From an uncultured Pelolinea sp. (GTDB lineage Bacteria; Chloroflexota; Anaerolineae; Anaerolineales; Anaerolineaceae): a DNA stretch of 7,831 nt. Made by a program: the position numbers and the translations under genes. The stretch is from NCBI GenBank assembly GCA_937902055.1, contig CALGUJ010000202.1:1-7831 (forward strand), written 5' to 3'. Of this stretch, positions 1 through 5,990 are shown piece after piece; the stretch's first letter is position 1, and the number at the start of each line of letters is the position of its first letter. Below the pieces are notes generated by a model. The model worked only from the letters and a program-made list of their open reading frames with translations. It did not search any database and was not told where the DNA came from.

Positions 1-7
1 CGATTGG

Positions 8-1078
8 CTAGTTATTGAAGCGGATGTTCAGGATATCGCCGTCCTGCACGATGTAGGTTTTTCCTTCCAGGCGCAGCTTGGCTTTGGTGCGCGCCTCCGT
101 CATGCCGCCCACGTCGATCAGGTCCTGATAGCCGACCACCTCGGCGCGGATGAATCCTTTGAGCATGTCCGTATGGATCTCGCCGGCAGCCTCCGGAGCG
201 CTGGCGCCGCGCCGCACCGTCCATGCGCGCACTTCGTCCTCGCCAACCGTGAAAAAGGATTGCAGCCCCAATAAATCGTAAGAGTTGCTGATGATGCGGC
301 TCAATCCCAGTTCGGTGATGCCGTATTCTTCCATGAACACCCTGGCGTCTTCTTCGGGGAGTTGAACGATATCCATCTCCAGCTTGCCTTTCAAGCTGGC
401 AATGCTGCTGCGCAGGTGTTCGTAACGAATCTCGGGAGCATTTTGGGCATCCCCAAGGTTGAGCAGGATCATCATCGGTTTGCGGCTCAAGAAACCAAAG
501 CCGCTGAGGATCCTTTCCTCTTCTTCGTTGATCTCCAGGTCGCGCAGCGGTTTTTCTTCAGCCAGGCACTGGTTCAGTTTCTCAAATAATGCCATTTCGC
601 GTTCGATTACCGCTTTATCGCGCCCGCCGCCTTTTTTATGTTCCTCGGCCAGTTTTTCGCGTTTGCGCTCAACCATGATCTGGTCATTGAGCATCAATTC
701 CTCATCCATCAGGCGGATATCGCGCTGCGGATCGATGCTCTCACGCACATGCGCCACCGCGGGATCCTCAAAACAGCGCACCGCCTGGATGTAGCCATCC
801 ATTTGAGCCAACTGGTTGAGCAATTGACCGCTGATCTCGCCTTTGTCGGAAGCGCTGCCCAAACCGGCGATATCCGAGTAGGTTACTTTTGCATAAATGG
901 TTTTGCGGGGATGGAACATCTCCGTCAAACGGTCAACGCGCTCATCGGGCACGTCCACGACCGCGTTGCGGATTTCCATTCTGCCGATGCCTTCTCCCAC
1001 CGGCTGGTTGCCGCGGGTGAGCGCATTAAAGACGGTAGTTTTTCCTGATTGAGGTAAGCCGATAATTCCTAAACGCAT
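8..1078 (-). CDS. ychF: YchF/Obg-related P-loop NTPase with C-terminal TGS-like (DUF933) domain
   Basis: Cytosolic translation-associated P-loop NTPase of the YchF group; members bind ribosomes and usually prefer ATP to GTP. Seen in the 356-aa product: Walker A GLPQSGKT (7-14), DIAGL switch motif (69-73), a charged probably coiled-coil insertion (about 130-175), NLGD (207-210) where classical GTPases carry NKxD, and a C-terminal TGS/DUF933 block (about 274-354) with FFTVGEDEVRAW and an IHTDMLKGFIRAE stretch typical of the family. The length is close to the usual 360 or so. I start it at the ATG at 1078 because AGGA lies 7 nt upstream and a TATAAT box lies at 1102-1107; the in-frame TTG at 1102 would fall at or before the transcript start. 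The P-loop (PQSGKTT) and the stretch after DIAGL differ from the usual PNVGKST and GEGLGN, so this may be a divergent YchF paralogue. Family certain, exact orthology less so. Confidence 0.9.
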   Translation of the reverse strand: MRLGIIGLPQSGKTTVFNALTRGNQPVGEGIGRMEIRNAVVDVPDERVDRLTEMFHPRKTIYAKVTYSDIAGLGSASDKGEISGQLLNQLAQMDGYIQAVRCFEDPAVAHVRESIDPQRDIRLMDEELMLNDQIMVERKREKLAEEHKKGGGRDKAVIEREMALFEKLNQCLAEEKPLRDLEINEEEERILSGFGFLSRKPMMILLNLGDAQNAPEIRYEHLRSSIASLKGKLEMDIVQLPEEDARVFMEEYGITELGLSRIISNSYDLLGLQSFFTVGEDEVRAWTVRRGASAPEAAGEIHTDMLKGFIRAEVVGYQDLIDVGGMTEARTKAKLRLEGKTYIVQDGDILNIRFNN

Positions 1079-1101
1079 ATCCAGTTCCTGATTTTCTTTC
1101 A

Positions 1102-1107
1102 ATTATA
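1102..1107 (-). promoter_or_regulatory. Likely -10 box of the YchF-family gene
   Basis: On the minus strand this reads TATAAT, a perfect -10 hexamer. It would start transcription near 1095, about 17 nt before the ATG at 1078. No good -35 hexamer sits 16-18 bp upstream, so the promoter assignment rests on the -10 box and its position. Confidence 0.45.
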
Positions 1108-1131
1108 TGCGGAAAGCCGTCGATGATTATC

Positions 1132-1160
1132 TTGACCTTGAATTTAAACTTGGATATACT
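1132..1160 (+). promoter_or_regulatory. Sigma70-type promoter of tRNA-Leu
   Basis: TTGACC at 1132-1137 and TATACT at 1155-1160 are separated by exactly 17 bp. Predicted initiation near 1167 lies about 6 nt before the mature tRNA 5' end at 1173, which fits a short-leader stand-alone tRNA gene. It also faces away from the YchF-gene promoter, so the two transcripts diverge from about 1095-1167. Confidence 0.75.
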
Positions 1161-1172
1161 TGCTACACATTC

Positions 1173-1254
1173 GCCGGAGTGGCGGAATTGGCAGACGCGC
1201 ACGACTCAAAATCGTGTTCCCTCGGGAATGTGGGTTCGATTCCCACCTTCGGCA
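1173..1254 (+). tRNA. tRNA-Leu (anticodon CAA)
   Basis: Class II tRNA folded by eye. The acceptor arm GCCGGAG (1173-1179) pairs with CTTCGGC (1247-1253) with one G-U pair, followed by discriminator A1254. The anticodon stem CACGA/TCGTG (1200-1204/1212-1216) encloses the loop CTCAAAA, giving anticodon CAA at 1207-1209, which decodes UUG. A long variable arm (TCCC-TC-GGGA, about 1218-1227) and the discriminator A fit leucine. The T arm GTGGG-TTCGATT-CCCAC is canonical. CCA is not encoded (TAAAAA follows), so the tail would be added by the nucleotidyltransferase. Confidence 0.96.
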
Positions 1255-1258
1255 TAAA

Positions 1259-1289
1259 AAAAGAGGCTGAAAAAATTTCAGCCTCTTTT
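1259..1289. terminator. Shared bidirectional Rho-independent terminator
   Basis: A perfect 14-bp inverted repeat (1259-1272 with 1276-1289) has a 3-nt loop. The core is GAGGCTGAAA/TTTCAGCCTC, and A/T tracts flank both sides, so each strand yields a stem followed by a U run. It begins 5 nt after the tRNA-Leu 3' end and stops 3 nt before the stop codon of the convergent thioredoxin-like gene, so it plausibly ends both transcripts. Confidence 0.9.
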
Positions 1290-1292
1290 GCT

Positions 1293-1889
1293 TTAATGCC
1301 TCTTTGATTTTGCCGCAGCGGATTTTTTCTTTCCCAGAATCACGCCCAGAACATACGATAACGCCACCAGCGCGAACGCCGCCCCGATCCAGACGGCAGA
1401 TCCCAAGTTGTTCGCTTGCGTTTCGTTCAGCGCGCGCGTGGTATTCGCCAGGTCAATACCCCATCTTTCCGCCGGATCGCCGGCGCCGGTATTCAGGTAA
1501 CCCTCCACAACATTGCGGATCGCCGCGCCTGTTGCCTCGTCATAACCAATCCAATACTGATCCCCGATTACCGTGACCGGCACGCCGGTGGTATCGAACC
1601 CCATGGCATCACCCAGCGCAAAAAAGTATTCACGATTGCCGCTGTGGCTGCCCACTTCATAATCGTATAAGGTTACCTGAGGAAACTCAACCGCCAGTTC
1701 CTGCAGAAACGGTATCTCCTCTTCGCAATGCGGGCATCCCTCCCGCCAAAAAATGGTGATCGCCACTTCAGGTTCATGAGGGTTGTCCTGAGCCAGTACC
1801 GTGGAAACCGCAGCCGCCAATAAACCGCAAACCAGCAGGGCTGTCAGGGTTGTATTTTTGGCCAATCGCATCACTTTTTCTTTATTCAT
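1293..1889 (-). CDS. Membrane-anchored thioredoxin-like protein with CPHC motif
   Basis: Probable extracytoplasmic thiol-disulfide protein. In the 198 residues I see an N-terminal hydrophobic signal or anchor (about 13-33, possible cleavage after VLA33), a thioredoxin-fold core with REGCPHC (redox Cys52 and Cys55) and a cis-proline region TGVPVTVIG (Pro104), then a second transmembrane segment (about 164-186) ending in a lysine-rich tail. CPHC is the DsbA-type active site, but the domain is small and lacks an evident DsbA helical insertion, so I do not assign dsbA. The tail KKKSAAAKSKRH suggests a cytoplasmic C terminus. Met1 (1889) and Met7 (1871) are both possible starts; neither has a strong ribosome-binding site. 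No CcdA/DsbD-type electron donor is in the window. Substrates are unknown. Confidence 0.85.
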   Translation of the reverse strand: MNKEKVMRLAKNTTLTALLVCGLLAAAVSTVLAQDNPHEPEVAITIFWREGCPHCEEEIPFLQELAVEFPQVTLYDYEVGSHSGNREYFFALGDAMGFDTTGVPVTVIGDQYWIGYDEATGAAIRNVVEGYLNTGAGDPAERWGIDLANTTRALNETQANNLGSAVWIGAAFALVALSYVLGVILGKKKSAAAKSKRH

Positions 1890-1896
1890 GACAGTA

Positions 1897-1902
1897 ATTA
1901 TA
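1897..1902 (-). promoter_or_regulatory. Likely -10 box of the thioredoxin-like gene
   Basis: The minus strand reads TATAAT here, only 7 nt upstream of the ATG at 1887-1889. Initiation would fall at about 1890, giving a leaderless or nearly leaderless mRNA from Met1, or an approximately 19-nt leader (containing AAAGAAAAAG) if Met7 is the start. No convincing -35 element is visible. Confidence 0.4.
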
Positions 1903-1912
1903 AATCTGACTG

Positions 1913-1936
1913 CCCGCCATAACCGGCGCTGGCGGG
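1913..1936. repeat. GC-rich inverted repeat in the divergent spacer
   Basis: CCCGCCA (1913-1919) and TGGCGGG (1930-1936) form a perfect 7-bp stem around a 10-nt loop. An overlapping alternative pair is AACCG (1921-1925) with CGGTT (1938-1942). It lies upstream of the thioredoxin-like gene's -10 box and about 60 bp before the regulator gene's -35 box. Role unknown; it may be a regulator site. Confidence 0.4.
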
Positions 1937-1963
1937 TCGGTTTTCCAAATAAATATCCTGCCG

Positions 1964-1976
1964 GAATGTGACATTC
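1964..1976. promoter_or_regulatory. Perfect 13-bp dyad GAATGTGACATTC, possible binding site
   Basis: GAATGT and ACATTC are exact reverse complements around a single G. The site is centred about 60 bp upstream of the predicted start of the LacI-family gene, a position suited to an activator. The sequence does not match the LacI-type operator downstream, so if it is functional another protein would use it. Confidence 0.35.
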
Positions 1977-1994
1977 ATTTGTCGGGCAAAGTAC

Positions 1995-2023
1995 TTGACT
2001 TTCATTTTTTGAAATGCTATTAT
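1995..2023 (+). promoter_or_regulatory. Strong sigma70-type promoter of the LacI-family gene and probably the PTS operon
   Basis: TTGACT (1995-2000) and TATTAT (2018-2023) have an optimal 17-bp spacer; start predicted near 2030. The leader to the ATG at 2068 is about 38 nt and shows no Shine-Dalgarno. With no terminator between 3081 and 3184, transcripts could continue into the PTS genes. Confidence 0.75.
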
Positions 2024-2036
2024 GTAAACGGTTACA
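2023..2036. promoter_or_regulatory. LacI/CcpA-type operator overlapping promoter
   Basis: TGTAAACGGTTACA is a 14-bp near-palindrome (12 of 14 positions symmetric) with a central CpG. It fits the cre-like LacI-family consensus TGNAANCGNWNNCW, including flanking A and T. It overlaps the last -10 base and the predicted start site, so binding would block initiation. The encoded regulator has the minor-groove leucine (Leu59) and recognition-helix residues Ile20/Ala21/Arg25 expected of proteins that bind such CpG-centred sites, which supports autorepression. Binding itself is inferred. Confidence 0.7.
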
Positions 2037-2067
2037 TTAATCAACCGGTGCAATAATTCTTTTTTAG

Positions 2068-3081
2068 ATGAAAGACAAGCCGTCTATAACCATTCGGGAT
2101 GTTGCTAAAAGAGCGGGGGTCTCCATCGCGACCGTCAGCCGCTACATCAATAAAACCGCGCCTGTTTCCAAAGACGTGGCCGAATCCATACAGGCATCCA
2201 TGGACGAACTGGATTTCATCCCCAATTCCGCCGCACGCAAACTCGCCAAGAATGAATACAATACCATCGGCCTTTTACTATCGGATGTAAAAGGCGATTT
2301 TTTTTCAGTTCTGGTCAGCGAAATCGAAAAGGATGCACGCGAAGCCGGATTTGACCTGCTCATCTCCATCAATCGGGACGGCAATAAAATGAACGGGGCT
2401 AATTCTTTTCCCATCGGCCCGCAAAACACCGACGGCATGATCATCTTTGCCGATTGCGCCAGCGATAACGATCTGAAATATTTTTATTTCAACCGTTACC
2501 CGGTGGTGTTGATCTGCCGCACCGCGCCGCCCGAGATCAACATGCCCAGCGTCGGGGTGGAGAATTTCAACGCCTCACTGAACATCGTCCGCCACTTGAT
2601 CGAAATCCATAATCGCCGGAAGATCGTTTTCCTGCGCGGACTTGCCACCCACGAAGATTCTCTCACCCGCGAACTGGGCTATAAATCCGCCCTTTCGGAA
2701 AAAAATATCCCTTACAACCCCGCCCTGGTCGCCGACGGTAATTTCGAGCGGGAGTGCGCTTACCAATCCATTAAGAAAATCATCAACAAGAAAATAGCGT
2801 TCGATGCCGTTTTTGCCAGCGACGACGAAGCCGCCATCGGAGCCATGGCGGCGCTGGCGGATGAATGCATCGACATTCCCGGCCAGGTGTCGATCGTAAG
2901 CTTCGACGATCAACCCATCGCTCCCTTTCTCAACCCGCCGCTGACAACGGTAAGAGCGCCGTTCGGCCAGGTTGGCGGTAAAGCCGTTGAAGTATTGTTA
3001 AAACTGATTAACCACCAGTCTGTAGACAAAATCACCGTAATTCCATCCGAATTAATCATTCGACATTCATGTGGTTGTTGA
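2068..3081 (+). CDS. LacI-family transcriptional regulator
   Basis: DNA-binding, ligand-responsive repressor of the LacI/GalR family and the probable regulator of the adjacent PTS operon. The 337 residues, typical of the family, show an N-terminal LacI helix-turn-helix (TIRDVAKRAGVSIATVSRYI, 8-27), a hinge helix (PNSAARKLA, 52-60) with the minor-groove leucine at 59, and a periplasmic-binding-protein-like sensor domain (about 64-331) with DGMIIF and a VSIVSFDDQPIAPFLNPPLTTV stretch late in the domain. It ends in RHSCGC; a terminal cysteine pair is common in the family. The ATG at 2068 is chosen because the helix-turn-helix starts at residue 7; no Shine-Dalgarno is visible. An operator fitting its recognition residues lies on its own promoter. 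The inducer is unknown; a phosphorylated or free beta-glucoside would fit the neighbours. Confidence 0.95.
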   Translation: MKDKPSITIRDVAKRAGVSIATVSRYINKTAPVSKDVAESIQASMDELDFIPNSAARKLAKNEYNTIGLLLSDVKGDFFSVLVSEIEKDAREAGFDLLISINRDGNKMNGANSFPIGPQNTDGMIIFADCASDNDLKYFYFNRYPVVLICRTAPPEINMPSVGVENFNASLNIVRHLIEIHNRRKIVFLRGLATHEDSLTRELGYKSALSEKNIPYNPALVADGNFERECAYQSIKKIINKKIAFDAVFASDDEAAIGAMAALADECIDIPGQVSIVSFDDQPIAPFLNPPLTTVRAPFGQVGGKAVEVLLKLINHQSVDKITVIPSELIIRHSCGC

Positions 3082-3183
3082 AAATTATTTAAACGGAGGT
3101 GCAAAAAAAGGGAAAAATAAAAAAAGAATTAATCAAACCGCAAGAAAAATCAATATATCAATTAATTTGAAAGGAGTTTTTTT
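3082..3183 (+). promoter_or_regulatory. A-rich untranslated spacer with the EIIC ribosome-binding site
   Basis: This 102-bp stretch is strongly A-rich and unlike its GC-richer neighbours. GAAAGGAG (3169-3176), 7 nt before the ATG at 3184, is a strong Shine-Dalgarno for EIIC. A second, 7-of-7 anti-SD match (GGAGGTG, 3095-3101) has no suitable start codon after it. I see no terminator hairpin and no convincing -35/-10 pair, so readthrough from the regulator gene is the default interpretation. Unstructured A-rich leader could favour efficient EIIC translation. Confidence 0.6.
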
Positions 3184-4467
3184 ATGTCACCCGAAAAGAA
3201 AAAGAAAAGTTACGCAGACACCATGTCCGATTTGATGGAAAAGATGGCCCCGATCTTCGATCAACCCATCCTGGCCTCCATCCGCGACGGCTTCGTCGCC
3301 ATGATGCCTATCCTGATCGTCGGCGCCCTCGTGCTGGTCGTCCTGCAATTCCCGTTATGCTTCCAGAATGATGCATCCTGCTACCTGGAATCCCGCCTGC
3401 CGGAGAACATTTCCGGGACGCTATGGAACGTCTTCAGCGTCACATATGGTTTGCTTTCGGTGTATGTGCTGTTGTCGATTGCCTACGCATTGTCCCGCCG
3501 GCGCGGTTTGGATCCTTTGATGCCTGTCCTCTTCTCATTCCTCTCATACGTTCTGGTTGCCACCCCCGGCATCGTGAACGGTGAATCCGGCACATATCTG
3601 GACAGCTCCGGTCTGTTCACAGCCATGGTCATCGCCGTGGTTGTGGTCGAGGTCTACCGCTTCTTCATTAAGAAGAATATCGTCATCAAGATGCCGGAAG
3701 GCGTCCCGCCCGCGATTTCCAACGCGTTCGCCGCTTTGATCCCCTGCGCCGCGATCGCGTTCGGCTGGTGGTTGATCCGCTATGTCATCGGCTTCGATCT
3801 GGCCAACGGCCTGTTCAAGGTCCTGGGCGCAGTCGTCCCCGCCGCTTCCACCTATGCCGCGGCAGCCATTGCTGAAACCTTCCATGCCTTCCTGTGGACC
3901 ATGGGTATTCACGGCGATATGACCATCGGCATCGCCCTGCAACCTGTCTGGCAGGCTAACCTGGCCGCCAACGTGAAAGCCGTTGCCGAAGGCTTGGCCC
4001 CCACCGCCATCTACACCGAGCAATTCCGCTCCTTCGTAGTTCCCGGCGGCTCCGGCGCCACCCTGCCCCTGGCCTTCTACTTCACCCGCTCGAAATCAGA
4101 ACGCCTGCGCAGAGTAGGCTGGTTGGGTATCTGGCCCGGCATCTTCAACATCAACGAACCCATCACCTTCGGTGCCCCCGTCATCTTCAACCCCATCCTG
4201 GCGATCCCGTTCATTGTCATCACCTTCCTGAACGCCTCGGCTGCCTACCTGGCCACCGCCGCCGGATTGGTAACGCCCACCTACATCGCCGGCCCCTGGA
4301 CATTGCCATCACCTTTGCTGATGTTCCTGGAAACCGGTTATGACTGGCGCGCCATCATCCTGGCGATTGTCACCGAATTTGTAATCCCCGGCATCATCTG
4401 GTACGGCCCGTTCAAAGCCTGGGAGAAACAGGTTCTGGAAAAAGAAGAAGCAGCTGTCAAAAAATAG
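3184..4467 (+). CDS. PTS sugar transporter subunit EIIC, cellobiose/lactose family (CelB/ChbC/LicC type)
   Basis: Integral membrane permease of a phosphoenolpyruvate:sugar phosphotransferase system; it carries the sugar across the membrane while EIIB phosphorylates it at C6. The 427 residues match the family length (about 420-450). The N terminus carries the family motif of an amphipathic segment followed by ASIRDGFVAMMPILIVGAL (about 30-50), then about ten hydrophobic segments. Substrate-site signatures are MGIHGD (His243) and NINEPITFGAPVIFNPI (Glu325), matching by position the His and Glu that bind sugar in the Bacillus cereus ChbC structure. No EIIA or EIIB domain is fused. The strong Shine-Dalgarno and a bias to C-ending codons suggest good expression. 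Cellobiose or another beta-diglucoside is the likely substrate, inferred from family and the GH4 neighbour; chitobiose or lichenan products are alternatives. Confidence 0.95.
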   Translation: MSPEKKKKSYADTMSDLMEKMAPIFDQPILASIRDGFVAMMPILIVGALVLVVLQFPLCFQNDASCYLESRLPENISGTLWNVFSVTYGLLSVYVLLSIAYALSRRRGLDPLMPVLFSFLSYVLVATPGIVNGESGTYLDSSGLFTAMVIAVVVVEVYRFFIKKNIVIKMPEGVPPAISNAFAALIPCAAIAFGWWLIRYVIGFDLANGLFKVLGAVVPAASTYAAAAIAETFHAFLWTMGIHGDMTIGIALQPVWQANLAANVKAVAEGLAPTAIYTEQFRSFVVPGGSGATLPLAFYFTRSKSERLRRVGWLGIWPGIFNINEPITFGAPVIFNPILAIPFIVITFLNASAAYLATAAGLVTPTYIAGPWTLPSPLLMFLETGYDWRAIILAIVTEFVIPGIIWYGPFKAWEKQVLEKEEAAVKK

Positions 4468-4497
4468 CCCGCTTCATCAAGTCAGTTAGCACAATTC

Positions 4498-4525
4498 AAG
4501 GGGATGTGAGTGATCACATCCCCTT
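4498..4525 (+). promoter_or_regulatory. Perfect 12-bp hairpin with GUGA tetraloop between EIIC and GH4 genes
   Basis: AAGGGGATGTGA (4498-4509) pairs perfectly with TCACATCCCCTT (4514-4525) around GTGA, which as RNA is a GNRA tetraloop. No T run follows (AACTAAAC), so it is not a classical terminator. It lies 30 nt after the EIIC stop and 21 nt before the GH4 start. A 3'-end-protecting or RNA-processing hairpin that raises EIIC over GH4, or a partial attenuator, would fit. Confidence 0.65.
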
Positions 4526-4546
4526 AACTAAACATCGAGAGCAATT

Positions 4547-5950
4547 ATGAAAATCACATTTATCGGCGCCGGGGGCGTTAGGACCCCGCTGGTGATCCAA
4601 AGTATATTAAATTTTCAGGACCGTCTTCCCATCGATACCGTGTGCATGATGGACATCGATCCCGAGCGGTTGGAATTGATCAAACTGGCCTGCAAACCGC
4701 GGCTGGCAAAGGGCGCCAAATTTGCCATTGAATGGACCACCGACGCCCGCAAGGCCATCCAGGGCGCCGATTTCATCGTCACCACTTTCCGTGAGGGATC
4801 GCTTGAATCCCGGGTGATCGACGAACAGGTCCCTCTGAAGTACGGCGTGCTGGGCCAGGAAACCACCGGGCCGGGCGGATTCGCCATGGCGCTGCGCACC
4901 GTGCCGGTCATCCTGAAATACGTGGAACTGATCAAGGAATTGGCGCCGGATGCCTGGCTGCTGAACTTCACCAACCCGGCGGGTATCCTGACCGAGACCA
5001 TCACGCGCGTGGCCGGTTTCGAACACGCGGTTGGGATTTGCGATAATCCCTCGGCAATGATGCGCGCGGCGGCGGCTTTCTTAAACGTAACAACCGAGAA
5101 ATTATTCCCCGAATATTACGGGCTCAATCATCTGGGATGGATGCGTTCGATCTTTTTGAACGGCAAGGATCTCGTACCCGAGATGATTCGAACAATGCAG
5201 AAAAATGGAAAGGCAGAAGAACACCTGCCATTCGACGTCAACGAATTGGCCAACCTGGGAACCATCCCCAACGAGTACGTTTATTTCTTTTACTATCCCA
5301 AAAAATCCGTGGAAAACCTGCTGAAATCCGGCCAGAGCCGCGCGCTGCAAATCCTGCCTTTTAACCAGGAACTGTATGCCGGCTTGCGGCGCATCCGCGA
5401 CGAAGAAGACGCGCCCGAAAAGGTGCAGGAAATCTACCTGCGCTATCTCGATCAGCGCGGCAGCACCTACATGTCGCTGGAAACCGGTAAAGATACCAAG
5501 GAATTGGCGCAGCCGGCTGCCAAACCGGCGGCAGATGCCAAACAGGTGATGGACGAATCCGCCGAAGGATATTCCGCGGTCGCCCTGAACGTGATCGAAG
5601 GGTTGATCGGACAGCCGAAAATCATGATCCTCAACGTGCCCAACCGCGGCGCGATCACCGGCATGGCGGAAGACGACGTCATTGAAACCACCTGCCTGGT
5701 CGGTAACGGCGTGGTGCGCCCATTCGCGATGGGCAGCATACCCGACGCGGATTTGGGGTTGATGAAATCGGTCAAAGCCTACGAACGCCTGACCATCCAG
5801 GCTGCCGTGGAAGATTCGTACGCCACCGCTCTAAAAGCATTGACGCTGCACCCGCTGGTTCCAGGCTATTCCATCGCCAAGTCAATCCTGGACGATTACC
5901 TGGCGCAGCATGGAGATTATTTCCCTAAATTGTTGAATGATCGAATGTAA
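4547..5950 (+). CDS. Glycoside hydrolase family 4, probable 6-phospho-beta-glucosidase
   Basis: Cytosolic enzyme expected to split the 6-phosphorylated disaccharide delivered by the PTS, using the GH4 NAD+/divalent-metal redox-elimination mechanism. In the 467 residues I see an N-terminal Rossmann nucleotide site (FIGAGGVRTP, 5-14, acidic end at Asp36), NFTNPAG (140-146), metal ligands Cys165 (GICDNP) and His195 (GLNHLGW), and the likely catalytic base Tyr244 in GTIPNEY. The C-terminal domain carries the usual VPNRGAITGMAEDDVIE-like block. Family 4 also includes 6-phospho-alpha-glucosidases (CDMP motif) and alpha-galactosidases (CHSV); the motif here is CDNP, not the CNVP of classic 6-phospho-beta-glucosidases, so anomer preference is inferred mainly from GLNHLGW and the cellobiose-type PTS. 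Length is slightly above the usual 410-450. A weak GAGAG (4537-4541) is the only Shine-Dalgarno candidate. Confidence 0.92.
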   Translation: MKITFIGAGGVRTPLVIQSILNFQDRLPIDTVCMMDIDPERLELIKLACKPRLAKGAKFAIEWTTDARKAIQGADFIVTTFREGSLESRVIDEQVPLKYGVLGQETTGPGGFAMALRTVPVILKYVELIKELAPDAWLLNFTNPAGILTETITRVAGFEHAVGICDNPSAMMRAAAAFLNVTTEKLFPEYYGLNHLGWMRSIFLNGKDLVPEMIRTMQKNGKAEEHLPFDVNELANLGTIPNEYVYFFYYPKKSVENLLKSGQSRALQILPFNQELYAGLRRIRDEEDAPEKVQEIYLRYLDQRGSTYMSLETGKDTKELAQPAAKPAADAKQVMDESAEGYSAVALNVIEGLIGQPKIMILNVPNRGAITGMAEDDVIETTCLVGNGVVRPFAMGSIPDADLGLMKSVKAYERLTIQAAVEDSYATALKALTLHPLVPGYSIAKSILDDYLAQHGDYFPKLLNDRM

Positions 5951-5990
5951 ATAATACAATACTATTAAAAACATTTATTTGAGGTGAAAT

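Noticed and set aside
638..1048. 136-codon plus-strand reading frame opposite the YchF-family gene
   Set aside because: It is antisense to conserved YchF motifs and shows no independent family signature or convincing start context.
1079..1102. Upstream TTG start extending the YchF-family protein by 8 residues
   Set aside because: The TTG coincides with the predicted -10 box, and family members begin at the MRLGIIG-type sequence, which has its own Shine-Dalgarno.
2040..2053. Second possible LacI-type operator around ACCGGT
   Set aside because: Only about half of the positions match the primary operator and the outer arms are asymmetric; only the ACCGGT core is palindromic.
3099..3170. Small reading frame from a GTG (24 codons, lysine-rich) ending next to the EIIC ribosome-binding site
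   Set aside because: The GTG overlaps the only Shine-Dalgarno-like sequence, so no usable spacing exists, and the composition simply reflects the A-rich spacer.
3544..4023. 159-codon minus-strand reading frame inside EIIC
   Set aside because: The EIIC frame is unambiguous. The reverse frame is rich in Gly, Asp and Gln, as expected from the complement of C-rich codons, and has no recognisable domain.
4505..4518. TGTGA-N4-TCACA resembling a CRP/FNR-family site
   Set aside because: CRP sites have a 6-bp spacer and this has 4. The dyad extends to a perfect 12-bp stem inside an operon, so an RNA hairpin explains it better.
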